Source: Phallus indusiatus
Lineage: Eukaryota; Basidiomycota; Agaricomycetes; Phallales; Phallaceae
Assembly (NCBI GenBank): GCA_027605045.1
Contig: JAQFWX010000044.1
Location: forward strand, 144,111-208,110
Reading direction: 5' to 3'
DNA length: 64,000 nt
Notes under the pieces: generated by a model
What the model saw: only the letters and a program-made list of their open reading frames with translations
What the model was told of the DNA's origin: nothing
The model's database searches: none
Part shown: positions 23,452-35,680 of the stretch, piece by piece
How positions within the stretch are numbered: position 1 is the stretch's first letter
Layout: the number at the start of each line of letters is the position of its first letter
Made by a program: the position numbers and the translations under genes

Positions 23452-26400
23452 ATGGCTACGTCGACGGAAGGTATCATAATATCTGGTAATTCTGGAATTT
23501 TTCATTCAAGCTCCATTTTATCTCATCTTGGAATAAAGATGTTCGGTTGACTAAACCTGCACCCCCATGGAAATGCAACCCAAAGGTTCAGATCGTGATC
23601 AGGTACGGCAGCCAGGCGAGGAAAAGCAAGAAAATCGCGTTCAAGAAAAGTGACCCTTGCATAATCTGGGACGAGTCTTTCTTTCTGTATGTCGAAGACT
23701 CCAATTCTGTTGATGTCAACTTTTCAACTTACATCCTCAGTGTCGGTGAACTTACTGATGACACTCGCATCACATTAACCATTGTCCGGGTCTATCCATT
23801 TATAATACGAAACACCGCAATTGACTCGTGCGAACATCGGGTCATTGACCTCCTTAAGATGCAAAACAGCTCTGGTTAGTTCAATCATCGAAAGCATTGC
23901 CGTTAATCTAACCCTTATACGATTGCAGGCTCATGTGAATTAGACGTTGTTGGAAAGTGTCAATTGACATTCAAGATTGAGAAATCACCCGACGTTGTTG
24001 CGAGCCCGGTACAACAAGTAATAGCCGCATCAGAAATCCTAAGGAAAACAGGAGTCTTATCTGAGGTTTCAAATTCTATCACCTCCGCGGTGCAGGTGTA
24101 TAATGATAATGAGGAGACGTGGTCGTCGTTCCTGGACAAATTCCAGGTTTTTATGGGGGCAATGGATGAAATTTCCGAGGTAGTTCCGTTAGCAAACATA
24201 CCTTCGTCTTTTTTAAAGTTGTTTTTTCAGATAAGCCCGTATGTGAAGGTGGCTTGGAGTGTACTGTCTTTTATTCCCAAGGTAGAACCATGTTTTTTTT
24301 TCTCGTAGACGTACCAAGCTACATATATTTTATTAGACAATCATTGCGAAAAAAAATCGCGACGACAAAATTAAACAGCTATGTGACAAACTGGAGGACG
24401 TTTACAACTACATTACGGATGCGAAACGGCTACCTGAGCTTACCAAGACTCAGTCTAAGACACTTTCGATGGTGGTTCGGCAAACCACTGAATGCGCATA
24501 TTTTATACGAGCATACTGTACCGAAGATACAGGTTATTTTTCTCTCGATATCTTTTAATTGTGCATTCAAGTCTGATTTTTAGCCTTAGTCCAGAACACG
24601 TTGAAAGGAATCATGGGCAGTATGGACCGCAAGATCCAAGACTTCAACGACACGTTTGATCGCCTTATGGGAACTATGAGGAGTTCGGTCAATCTTGAAA
24701 CGAGCATTGTGACCCTTCGTGTGAAGGAGGATGTTGATGAAATAAGTATGTTTACATTAATCAAATATCACTATCACTTATTCAATGTCTTGTCATTTCG
24801 TTGCAAGTTAATTTGAATTTACTCAAGGAGATGCGCTATGACGGCAGTTCCCCTCAATCTGGAAAACGATGCTCACCGGGAACTCGCAAAATGTTGATCG
24901 AGGATATATTGAAACGCATCAACGATGACGCATCACCACAGATTCTTGTCTTGAGTGGACAAGCGGGGGTTGGAAAGTCGACGATGGCGCATACCATCGC
25001 TGGAATGTTCAAAGAACAAAACCGACTCGGGTCCATGTTCTGTTTCGACAGGAGTACCTCGAACAAGCGTAACTGTCTTTTCAGCACCATATCGCGTGAC
25101 TTGGCAGATGGCGATGCGTCATGGCGAAAGAAATTGGTGGAGATAATTAAATTGGACACCGCGGTTCGGGGGACTGGGGATCTCAAAACACAATTCGATC
25201 AATTTATCATCAAGCCTTCCGAAAACACGGTAACCATTGGACCGGTGATTATCGTTGTGGATGCACTGGACGAGAGCGGGAGCCGTGATGAGCGCAAGGA
25301 GATTCTGGAAATCCTCCTTGGCAGGTGGTCCGAGCTTCCGAAGAATTATCGTCTGATTGTCACCACCCGCCCAGAACAGGACATCGAGGCTCAGCTTGCA
25401 TGTCAAAAGCTTGGATGCAAACGGATGGAGGATGTCAATGCGGAGGAAACGCGTCGTGATATCGAAGTCTATGTCTCGAAGCGTCTGGGTTCAATATCGT
25501 CAACTCTGGACAACATAGACGAAAACTGGCGCAGTATACTAGCCAAGCACGCGCAAGGTCTTTTCCAATGGGCTGAGACAGCTTGCAGGTTCATTGATCC
25601 TACCGTCATAGATCAAGAGCTCGTACGGGAAAAATGGAAAACTTGCGTATCAAACTCTTCCTCGCCGCTATATGAACTATATCGTCAGATTATATTAAGC
25701 CAACCAGAATCTCGGCACCCTAGCTTTAAAGAAAGGTTCAAGACGGTTGTAGGCGCTATTATAACTGCGCAAGAGCCCCTATCAATTCACGCGCTACAAA
25801 ATATCTTTGGGGATATTAAAAATATCAAGTCGACACTCGCCCCGTTCGGTTCATTGTTTTCTGGCGTTCATGACTCGTCTACTCTGGTACAACCTCTTCA
25901 CACCTCATTATTCGATTTTTTCACGACCAAAAAAATCTTTGGAAAAGACGAACAAGACGGTGAAAAAATAAATGAATACTACATCGACACGTCAGACCAA
26001 AGCCAGATGACATTCGGTTGTCTCAAAGTGATGAATCGAATGCTCTGCTTCAACATTTGTCACCTTGAGACATCACACCTGTGCAATGAGGATGTTCCCA
26101 ATTTGGAATTGCGTGTCAAGGAAGCCATTCCGCTCCATTTGTCGTATTCATGTCGTTTTTGGGGCTTTCATCTCCAATCCTCGCCCGTTACCGGAGAACT
26201 GATTCATGCAGTCCGGACATTGATGGATGACAAACTGCTGTATTATTTTGAGGCGCTCAGTCTGTTAAAGTCCAGTTGGTCCGAGGTCCATGGTTGGTTA
26301 CATAATAGGAACAAGGCTGGCGATGAGCAGGGTTGCGCGACAATGCAAGCAATAGTAAATTGGTGTAAAGTGAGTAATCCTCCATCAACTGTTATATTTT

Positions 26401-29030
26401 TTATAGCCGAATCATGTGGTAGGATGCAGATACAGGCCTAGCTGAAGATGCGATGGATGTATGGGAGTTTGCACTTGATTTTGGAGCCATGATGAGTGCA
26501 AGCACACCACATATCTATCTCTCGGCACTTCCCTTTACCCCTCGCAGTTCATTTGTATCCAGACGGTATCTCAAAAGGTTTCCTGGGCTGTTCACTTTTG
26601 ATGTTGGTCAACCTGTCGGCTCTTCACGCAGAATCGGATTTATGCGAAGACGTGAAGATAGAGGGTTGGCTTTTTCTCTAGAGGCCAAACGTATTGCAAG
26701 AAAGTTTGCTTTATCTCCAAAAGCCGAATATATGGCAAGTGTAGAGAATTACAATCTTTGTGTATGGAACTACGTAACAGGGGAGGAGCATTGTTGTGCG
26801 GCTCGCCTGGGTGGCTTTTATCATCGAATTTGCGACATCGTATTTTCCAATGATGGCGAATTGGTTTACTGTTGTTCGGATGATGGTATTCTGATATGGA
26901 ATATGGGGACCAAAAAACTGGGGATAGAGACATATGAGGAGATAGTCGGTGCCAAGTGTTGCCATTGTGCCATCTCTTCGGACGGGCGCTTTATACTATT
27001 GTCCACAGAAGATCGATCAGGCTCATCAGATAGATCATTCCGACTAACGTATCTATCATACTTTTTACCGTTAGATGGACCACTCCTACTAATGGATCGA
27101 AGAAATCGTCGGGTGGTCAAACGCTTCGAAAAGGGTTATTCCTATCCTGCCATTTCTCCCAACGGAGACTGGATTGCTTTCTATCGCGACTCCGAAAACA
27201 AGCTGTACATATGGAATACTGGCGAACAAACGCAGCACGTTCTGCCCTGTATCGATTTAAAGGGTCTGCAACTCACTAACAACTACATTGCATTCGGAAA
27301 TGGGGAAAACTACGCCACAATAGAGATCTGGGATCTACGAAAAAGCACTAAAGTCACCGAAATTCAACACGGGTCGCGCGTCGTAAACTTCTTTCTGTCC
27401 CCTGATGATCAATATATCCTATCTACCTCCGCCGGAATGTACTCAATTTGGAGTGTGTCTACGGGAAAACTAATCAGTCGATCCTATCCAGACAATCGCA
27501 TTGGCTGTTTAGGGTTCTCACACGATTCAAAATCAATTGTGCTGAAGACATACAGTCCCAGATCATCTTCGTCCGTGACAATCCACGTTCAACCATGGGA
27601 TGAATTTATAGAACCGAATCATCCCCACGGCAATGAAATTGAGAGTGTGTATGCAATCTGGCAGCGGGGTTCATATCTCATTCTTCAGTATACGACGATT
27701 CTCGATGAGTATCGGCTTCGTATCTCTGATACCATGACAACGATCTTTGAAACCGAACTTCAAGGCTATGGACCTGTCGACGTTTGTCCTGACCAGGAAA
27801 ATGCCTGCGTGGTGTACTGTAGCAGCCGGGGACTCTGTTTCTGGAATGAAAAAGAAGGCGAGATTGTTGTAGATGGATCAGCCCATTCAATCATTGCACT
27901 TGTGTTTTTGGATAACTATCTTATTTCCGGATGCAAAAAAACGATTTCAGTATGGAATAGTCGTACCCGTAAATTGGTTCGTGGTCCAATCAACTTATCA
28001 TATGAACTGGAATCCCTTCTCCCCGTGCGAGGTACCCGCTTTGCTGTCACACATGGCACGAACTTTATTGAAGAAGAAGTGGAAGTTCGAGAATGCGAAT
28101 CAGGTGACAGAGTAGGGATAATGAGTATGAGTACATGGCCCTTACTATCTCGTTTGAAGCCTGTTTCTGCTAACGGGAAACATATCATATACGCTTCCGA
28201 CGAGAGTGTCGATATACGAAATCTAGCAGGGAGATCTGTGAAATCAATTCGATTATCATCCATATCCCTTTATTCAGTCACTTCATCGCGACGATCTCTC
28301 AATGGAAAGTATATCGCATGGATTGATAATGACAAAATCAAACTCTTTGATGTGGACACCGAAACCTTGGTCACTGGCCCATCGCTAGCTCGACGAGCCA
28401 CTGACGTTTGGCTCTCCGATGACTCAAAACGTATTATAATAATGTCTAAAGAAAGTGGTTTGAAAGACATCTTGTTTCTGGATGTCTGGGACATACAATC
28501 CCAAAACATGGTCACCGAAACAATTCCATGCCCGTTCACAAGCCGACGAGATGAAAGGTTAGAACCCCTAACCCTAATTCTTAGCAAAAAACATCTAATA
28601 GTTTTCAATGAAAAATCTGGGGGTTGTTATGTCTGGGACTTGGATACATATGGGACAATGTCTCCTCTGTATAAGGCCCCTCCATTGCTCGCCGGTTCCG
28701 AGATCAAAGGGTAAGTGCAGTATCACTTATATTCAATGTGATTCACTCAAAGAGGTACTTAGAGCACCGGTATCCAACAAGACAGAGATATTGGATTATG
28801 CGTTGATGGCCTGGGAAAAAGCTTCGCTTCCATCTTTCGCCCGGAGGGGTTATAGCGAATGGATTAGGGGTTTGCAGGATGAGCTTTTGTTTTGGGTTCC
28901 AGAAAGGATGAAAGAACAACTTTGGCTTCCATGCATGGCATATATGTCACATAGAAAGGTTACAAAACTAAATTTCACAAATTTTGTACATGGTACTAAT
29001 TGGACAGAATGTGGACCTATAGACGACTAG
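23452..29030 (+). CDS. C2-NACHT-WD40 NOD-like receptor, copy C
   Basis: The nine exons are 23452-23485, 23539-23874, 23929-24179, 24231-24281, 24337-24532, 24590-24745, 24808-26364, 26430-28710 and 28763-29030. They give about 1709 aa, the longest copy. Exons 1-6 have the same lengths as in B and D. Walker A GQAGVGKST is near residue 392, Walker B VVDALDES near 493, and the WD40 part starts near 870. Copy C carries two extra stretches in its first propeller. One looks like an imperfect internal duplication (AFSLEAKRIARKFALSPKAE). The other is a loop of about 20 residues (after STEDRSGSS) absent from A, B and D. The NACHT-to-WD40 linker (LKSSWSEVHGW) is also unlike the other copies. No stop or frameshift was found. 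Confidence 0.92.
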
Positions 29031-30150
29031 GGTCCAAACCGAATGTGCGACATCATGCAGTTTGTACATATATAAAGAGATGAATGTACATAATTTGTAG
29101 TGCCAGGCAATAAATACCACCAATGATGAATGGTAATTTACTTTTAACATGTCTGTGTCGAACGCGTCAACTTTCAAGTTGTGAAGCATATTATGACTCC
29201 GGCTTCAAGCTTGCACGCGGTCAGATGGCCTGAAAGCAAACACATGAACGCGGAAATTCAATGATAAATCAACCATTTCCAAAATCGAGCCCAAATCGGG
29301 ACGTTCAGAGTCATCTAAATACACTTTGAAAATTCTCCCGCACTTGCATGCTGCCCCAGCTCCTTTAATCCGGAAGCCACCTATCCATAATCCAGTCTGA
29401 GCTTCCCGTTCCTCCGCCTGAATCCAGAGCGCAACAACGGGAAATAGAACAGAGTTGTCACCGGGATGGGATGGAGGAGGTCGCGTTTAACAAGCCGCTT
29501 TTGAACAGTTTCGAACCCAACTGTCCCGTCGCCTGGAAGTATCTCACCAAGTTGAGCACCCGCGAACACTCTTGTCAGACTCTTTGGAAGTGCTCAGACG
29601 TAATATTCCCATCCCCTTTCACCAAATGACATTTATACGCCGACTCTTTCTTTCAGTTTGTTCAGACTCGTTGCCATTGTTTCGCGCAGACCTTCAAGTC
29701 GTTAGACAATTTGTCAGAGTTTACCATATATACACTGTCGCGAACTTGAATAACGAATTAGGAAACCTAATTCCTGGCACACTTGGGCATCTCGTTAATA
29801 TGGTGTATACCGAGCGCTTAGAGAAAAACATGGTTTTCTAATTCGTTAGCAGTGTTCTTGCAGGTTGTACCCGATGTACATACATGCGCATGTTTTACAA
29901 TGCCAAACCCTCCCAGATTAGGGTTTCTCGTGTCAATTTGATGAGCCCGTCCGACGAGATGTCCTTGCTTATGCTTATGGGAAAATGAAGGCGTGAACGG
30001 CGGTGCATCAACGAAAAGAGAAATGACCATACTGTTGAGGCCGTCCAACTCGGATCCATCGCCACGTAAGTAAACTGAATCCATAGTGCGAAATTCCTGT
30101 TCGCGTGTACATACAGTTGCGATTCGTCAGCAGCGAACAAGCCAACTCTT
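29031..30150. repeat. Receptor 3' flank and dispersed spacer element, copy 4
   Basis: The element core is at about 29330-29840, with GTCGTTAGACAATTTGTCAG near 29697. A decayed palindrome ACATGCGCATGT sits near 29882. The order of blocks is the same as behind receptors A and B. No gene is called. Confidence 0.55.
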
Positions 30151-30420
30151 CATGGCCAAAAAAAACCTTTGAGAAAGATCAACAAACCGGCGGAGGAAAA
30201 AATGAGTACGGAATCGACATTGTCATCTCAAGACATCATAACTGCGCGATCGAGACGTGCCCGAGTTCAATTCACATGTCAAGAAGTCCATCCCGTTCCA
30301 TTTAGGGTATGATTGGTCTCCAGATATGGAAGGTTCGTGTAGGTGCATTCGTTCATGGCCAGTTTCGTGTCGGCGAAAGTTTTGGGATGCTCTGCATATC
30401 CACGTCACCGATTCGATCAA
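30150..30420 (+). pseudogene. NACHT-receptor fragment, relic 3
   Basis: Recognisable pieces in changing frames are KNEYGIDIV, a CAIE/RDRDVPEFNS segment, HVKKSIPFHLGY and RCIRSWPVS. They match the NACHT-distal part of the intact receptors and the relics near 3930 and 15030. It is short and frameshifted, and it has no ATPase motifs. Confidence 0.6.
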
Positions 30421-30549
30421 GGTAATCCAAACCTTGACTTCTTCATGAAAGTTCACTGCACAATGACACGCCGAGTAGAGAGGTATAGGAATGCATTCAC
30501 AGCGAGAACGAAATATATCAGAATTGGGATAATGTGAAAGAGACACGCA

Positions 30550-31255
30550 TTCGTTTCCCCCAGATTGCCTGTTGCGATGTGTGAGAGCATGCGGCCGTCA
30601 AGGATACGGACCAATGCGTCTCCGTCAGCACTGGTAGGGTCCGTAGATTGAAGTGTAGTGATATAATGTAGTGATGGTTCGTGATGACATCCGGGGTCAG
30701 GAAGGGGTTGGTTTCAGTGTAAGGCAGAGCCGGGATAGTGGGACGATTTATTAAGTCCCTAGTTTCGTCAGATAGACAACAACTAATGCGTGTCAGTCAA
30801 ACCTTTTAAAAGAGTAAATCCTGAGATCTTATTGAGGACGGACGCTAATGTTCTCCGATGGTCGAGTTTCAATAGTCTTTCACCAAAAAGATGTTTCGCA
30901 AAGCACGTTCGAGGGAATTATTTGTCAAGGTTTGTGCCACACGTTCACAGCTGCAAATAGCCCGCCAGTAACCCTGGCAAACAAGCCATCTCTTCAGGCC
31001 TTCTGAGAAGGAAAAAAGCCGACGCGCTTTCATCAAACCGCGTTGAGCGTCGGGCTAGGAGATACAAACGTTACCCTGTTTTGTTGATTGTAATCTTCCG
31101 GCGATGGTTCCCAAGTCTGAATCATGTTGAAAGGAAGATCAGACTAAGTATGCGGAGAACTACCATGTTAACAGGACACACTCACACTCGGTCCAGAGTG
31201 GAGAGCTCTCGCGTTATCGTGATGTGCTATTTGAAAGGGCATCTTTTCTGATTTC
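30550..31255. other. Spacer, no supported gene
   Basis: The first 200 bases repeat the minus-strand frame with VRILDGRMLSHIA seen behind receptors A and B. From about 30960 the sequence aligns with 6500-6850. No gene is called. Confidence 0.4.
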
Positions 31256-33190
31256 AATGCCTCAAGTCAGCTCAGAATCGATTGATACCAGTTCCGACAG
31301 AACTGATTTTAGTACATACATGTTTCCTTGTCTCCAGAAGCGCTTGCGCCGCCTCGCTGAATCCGTGGTAAGTATAATTCTTGATCTGACGAGTTTGTAT
31401 TAATTAGTCCTTTTTTCCACGCGCGTACCCAATTTCAATACTTTACTGCTGGTCTTCGGATTATAAGAAGCCTTAAGCACCACTGATTGGCAGTCCCAGT
31501 CAAAACTTGAAGCGTGGAGCGCCTATGGCAGAATCGGCGCGTCCATGCTTTCTACCTTTACTCGGTCTTGTCCTCTTCTCAGCAACTTGAATTCTCCGGA
31601 ATACCGGCTTAATACGCTCGTAATACTGTCCTCTACCTCCAATCTGAAATCAACGCCCTCTCGACCACAGTCTAAGCAATTTCATACGAAATCGACAACA
31701 CCTTCTCGCGTTCAGACAGGACTCGAGAAACTCATCAGTAGTGAGATCGACGATCAGACCTATGAGTTTGAGCCGGACGTAATTCGCTCAGATGTTTATC
31801 CCCAAAGTTATTACGCAAAGGCACCTCATTCCGCATTCCGCTTTAGCCAACTTCGAATGTCTCATTGACGATCACACCTTGCAAACGGCTCCCAAGCCTG
31901 GAGGAGTATACGGACTGGAACTCGTCAGAGTTACGGAATTATGGTCCCAGCATTTCTAAATAAATGTGTGGAGGGGTGTAACACGTTAATGGCACTATTC
32001 GCCGAGCGTTGCCCAAAAACAGCCGTTTCGAGGTCGCAGAGCTCGAACCAAACGCTGGCTGCCTCAGCTCTGTTTCGTATAGTACGACAAACCAACGAGG
32101 GACGGCATTCAGCATTTGGAATTAAGCTTGACAATGTTAGAGTGGTTGGCTTCAAAGTAACTACGCTAGAGACCAAAGATACTTTATGTTGGTGGAGTCT
32201 GCCGTCTGAAGAGGCTTTGTCGTCTAACCAAGATTTTCAGATCGTGTTTCCCATGGAAGTGAGGAAAAGTTGGCAAGAGATGGTTACACGATTGGGCACC
32301 TACGCTCAAGGATTGTTCGCCGCCTGTCTACTTCGAACCTTTGCCCTTGTCATCGCTGTCAGTCATATGCAGCAGTGCTAGCTGTAAAACTGTCCAGAAG
32401 AATGTTTCTCAGAGTCCTGCCGTGGCAACCCACTGAGGATGGTGGACTTCTTACCCTTTGCCAACGGTAAAACTTTTCTTTTTACAGAAAAAAACCCGAG
32501 CTCATGAACATCAGTGGTGTGTGGAATATCAAATACGTCATCCATCACTCGCTGGGTTACTCGTGGTCAGAATACATGTAGTTAGCTTGGAATCGACGGA
32601 AGGCGACATGAAAAGCAATGCGAACACAAGACGCAGGAGCCGTAGAATCTGACGAGAAGACAATATCCGGATATGGCTAATCCAGCACCGCTACGTTGTG
32701 AGCGCATTGGCAAACTCTGTTCCTGATCGTTGGCCAATCCTGTTTTTGCAGCAACTGAAACATTGTCCAGCAGGCTTCAAATCAATAGCGAAATTTATAA
32801 ACGGAGTCCGGCTACCAAGAAACTTCGTGGGTAAATGGTTTGTCTTGAGATGGCAGAATGCTTACCTCCGTATACATAACTCTACTCAACTCACAGGAGC
32901 TTACCACGGATGCCCCTAAAAGGAACACAGATGAAGGTAGAGAGTTACTCATTTTATTATCTTGTTTGCATCCATCTAACATCATATACTGGTGATACTT
33001 AATTACATTGTACATCGTGAGAAGAGACACCGGCCTTTCATTGCAGTTGCGTCTTCGAACATCATTGCCTCAAACGTAGAATGTGAAACATCCCAGAATC
33101 TACATTTGTGGTAAAATGCTTCTGGGATAATGCAGCAAAGCAAAACGTAGAGCCATGTATGATGGTTGTAAAAATAAATTTGGCATTGAA
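31256..33190 (+). pseudogene. FunK1-type protein kinase relic 3 (N-terminal and central parts)
   Basis: This is the best kept of the three kinase relics. A plausible first exon starts at 31256 (MPQVSSESID). A frame at 31545-31868 contains EKLISSEIDDQTYEFEPDVI. The frame at 31941-32381 contains IVFPMEVRKSWQEMV followed by LGTYAQGLFAACLLRTFALV. The order fits the N-terminal half of basidiomycete FunK1 kinases as I know them. Stops separate the segments. Downstream of 33180 about 370 bases present in relic 2 (17715-18085), including its YYWSVF segment, are missing. The kinase core is therefore absent and the locus is dead. Confidence 0.5.
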
Positions 33191-33199
33191 TCTATTAAA

Positions 33200-34330
33200 T
33201 CCGGGGCGAAGCAAGGGAAGCACTCGGAATAGGAACTGCTAACAATCGCTCAGGATCTTGGTACTACTTTGTAACAACATTGTTTGACAACTGACTGCAA
33301 AGCGGTTGTAATGACTGGCCTACCTATTTCAATTCTCCATATGATAAAAGGGTTTTCTTTGTGAGTTGCGTCACTCGTCGGTTTTATACATTAACGTCTG
33401 GCTGCTCAATAATTGTAGAGTATGTCGGTACAGCTTCTCTGTGCAACGGAAGAAAATAAACCTCGTCTTCATTCTCCGTTAGCAGACATGTGGTCATTCT
33501 TCTGGGCGACGTTGTACGACCATCACGACCCAGGTCGATCTAACATAGAGAAAAAATGGTGTCCCAATTTACGAGAAGAGAGTGCGCTTCGCGGCCAAGT
33601 CGCGTGAAAGATCAAGTGGAACCCGAATATTGAGGAGGATGACCGTTATTCTCCCATGCTCTAGCATATGGCGCTGTTGCTCCGCAAGCGGTGCAGCTTG
33701 TTAGACGAGATGCAGCCTACATGGGCACTGGAGGTGAGAAGAAGGGCAATGCACAACTAGATGAAATGCGCATGCTGTTTCACAAGTATGCATATAGCGG
33801 TGTGCTGAAATTATCCGTGTATGTTCTGGGCATGTTCAGAATCTTAGAGCTGTCTTAGCGTAGTCTGTGTCTTAACAATTCATGCTACCAAGTAGGTCTC
33901 AATACGAGAAAACTATTGTAACTAGATCACGATGTGCAATGAACACAGTTTTTCATTATTTCATGTACCAGAACAAAGCGTTGGATCACCTTGCCGTTCA
34001 GGATATCCGCCATTGAAAGTGTCCTGGAATCCGCACGGAACACCTTTGCTGTTACTTGGTTGAATCGAACCTGGAGGACAGATTCTTATCTTTTTTATAT
34101 ATTCCAGGTAAATACTACACTAACTTTTGAGAGAGACAGACGGATACAGGAAAACATTGCTCATTTGTTTGCAGTTGCAAGAACTCGGGGCGTGACCTGA
34201 CAGGCGCGCTGCAGAAAAGAAACTTTGGGCCAAGAGCCACGGCAGCTTGACACAAGGAAGGAGGAAGTTATATGCATACTGCCGTTGTTTGAATAAAGTA
34301 CTCACACTGTTGAAAATTCTTCTGCACACT
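33200..34330. other. Spacer homologous to 18085-19225, no supported gene
   Basis: Block order is as in the B-C spacer. There is no conserved open frame. Confidence 0.4.
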
Positions 34331-34721
34331 GCCCAAACCCTTCACCCCGGAACAATCTATCCATAATCCAGCGTAAGCCTGGACCCTCTCTGTTGTCCCA
34401 CCTGACCCCAGAGTGCAACAACAGGAGGTAGAAACAGAGTTGATACGGGACGAAGGCGTTCAACAAGTCGCGTTGGGCATTTTCAAACCCAGCTAGCCCA
34501 GTACTGTGAACCAAATTGTCAGCGCGCGTCAGAGTACTCTCACTAGAACTAAGGTGCCCGGTTGTAATATTCCATCTCCTTCCAACGAATGACACCCGTA
34601 TGCGTACTTCTCCCTTCTAGTTTGTCTACGGTTGTTGCCATTGTTTCACGTAAGCCTTCAAGCCGTTAGACAATCTGCCAGAGTTTACTGCGCTGTCCGA
34701 ATGGTAGAACAGCCAGGTGCC
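34330..34721. repeat. Dispersed spacer element, copy 5 (interrupted)
   Basis: This aligns with 19230-19640 up to about GTAGAACAGCCAGG and is then broken by the zinc-finger-bearing insertion. The continuation seen at 19625 does not resume on the other side, so the right part was lost. Confidence 0.55.
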
Positions 34722-34941
34722 CCAGGCCCACTGTGGCAGAGGAGAAGAAAGCCCTGAACTTCTCCGCCCTTTCATCCGGCCTTATCTTCTGCATGGCATT
34801 CTTATGTTTGGTGCTTTTCTGATGTTGTAGCAGGTTAGCTTGACCGCCGGTTCCGACTTTGACGACCATGCCACATTCACAAGTGAGGGTGGTGTCATCA
34901 CTGGCGCTGGATATTGATTTTTTCTTCGAGTTGGCGGGCAT
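34722..34941 (-). pseudogene. Zinc-finger protein fragment, transposon-associated type
   Basis: The minus strand reads MPANSKKKS from 34941, then LTCECGMVVKVG, GGQANLLQHQKSTKHKNA and a segment with FRAFFSS. The CxC plus HxxxxxH spacing and the GQANLxxHxxSxxH pattern match a short zinc-finger module that I recall as common in agaricomycete genomes near DNA transposons. The frame runs on upstream to 34971 (MTAFVDWEH). It ends where the inverted repeat begins, so it is probably a truncated copy. Function is unknown. Confidence 0.5.
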
Positions 34942-35017
34942 TTGATGTTCCCAATCAACAAAAGCCGTCATTAATATAGTATAAAGTCTTGCCCACAGTG
35001 TTTCACAGTGGGCATGG
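34722..35017. mobile_element. Small insertion with short terminal inverted repeats
   Basis: The ends read CCAGGCCCACTGTG (34722-34735) and CACAGTGGGCATGG (35004-35017). As inverted repeats these agree at 13 of 14 positions. The insert interrupts the dispersed element and carries the zinc-finger frame. No target-site duplication was found, and the right flank does not resume the interrupted element, so the boundaries are uncertain. A 13-base C run (35090-35102) lies just beyond. Confidence 0.4.
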
Positions 35018-35139
35018 ACACAATATATATGTCAAAAAGTTAAACTAAATTTGGCCCCTAAAAAGAGTAATAAGGTCCTGAGCACCGATCCCCCCCCCCC
35101 CCAGTCCATATGGTAAATTCGATTTTTTTGTCCCTCTTG

Positions 35140-35680
35140 TTTTTGAGTCAGTACAGTGCCTCAATTTATTATGCAGAGCTAGTGAACCTTCCCGCCGGGT
35201 GTAATACATGTCTTCATGCTTTATGCTGATTTTGACTCTAAGTAAGTTTCGGAGAATAATTTGATCTTTTTGTGGAACATATAGTCTCTTTAAGACCTGG
35301 TTCAAGATTCATAGACATCACGAGCTGATTTATCAATTCATTGTGTTAGGATTTCTGTTTCGAGGCAGCTTCTTCGCACCATATGCGGAAACGTTAGCAT
35401 GCGCACCTTCGAATTCGAAGGACGGCATAGAAGTTAGAGTTCCTCGTCGTGGATGCAAACTCTGAATCCGGAGGTCCTAGGTAGCGTCGACGTTGATAGA
35501 AGTTCTGTCACGCCCAATAGAGGTGGAAATGAACATGAGGACGTAACGAAACAACGAGGCGACGTGCACCGGATTGAGAAACAAGGTCCAAATTATGTTC
35601 ATGGCACTCAAGCACAGCTTTCACCTTCCCAAATCTCAATCGCAGGGCTCAGTGTTACAAGTCTTAACAATATCTTTTTC
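35140..35680 (+). promoter_or_regulatory. Conserved upstream block of receptor D (shortened)
   Basis: This corresponds to the second half of the blocks before B and C. The distal part with AAGGGCCCATTTC is missing, apparently cut by the event that brought in the inverted-repeat insert and the C run. If the distal part matters for expression, D should be regulated differently. Confidence 0.45.

Noticed and set aside
35090..35102. Run of 13 C as a possible telomere-like or CRISPR-like repeat
   Set aside because: It is a single homopolymer beside an insertion boundary. No repeat array is present.
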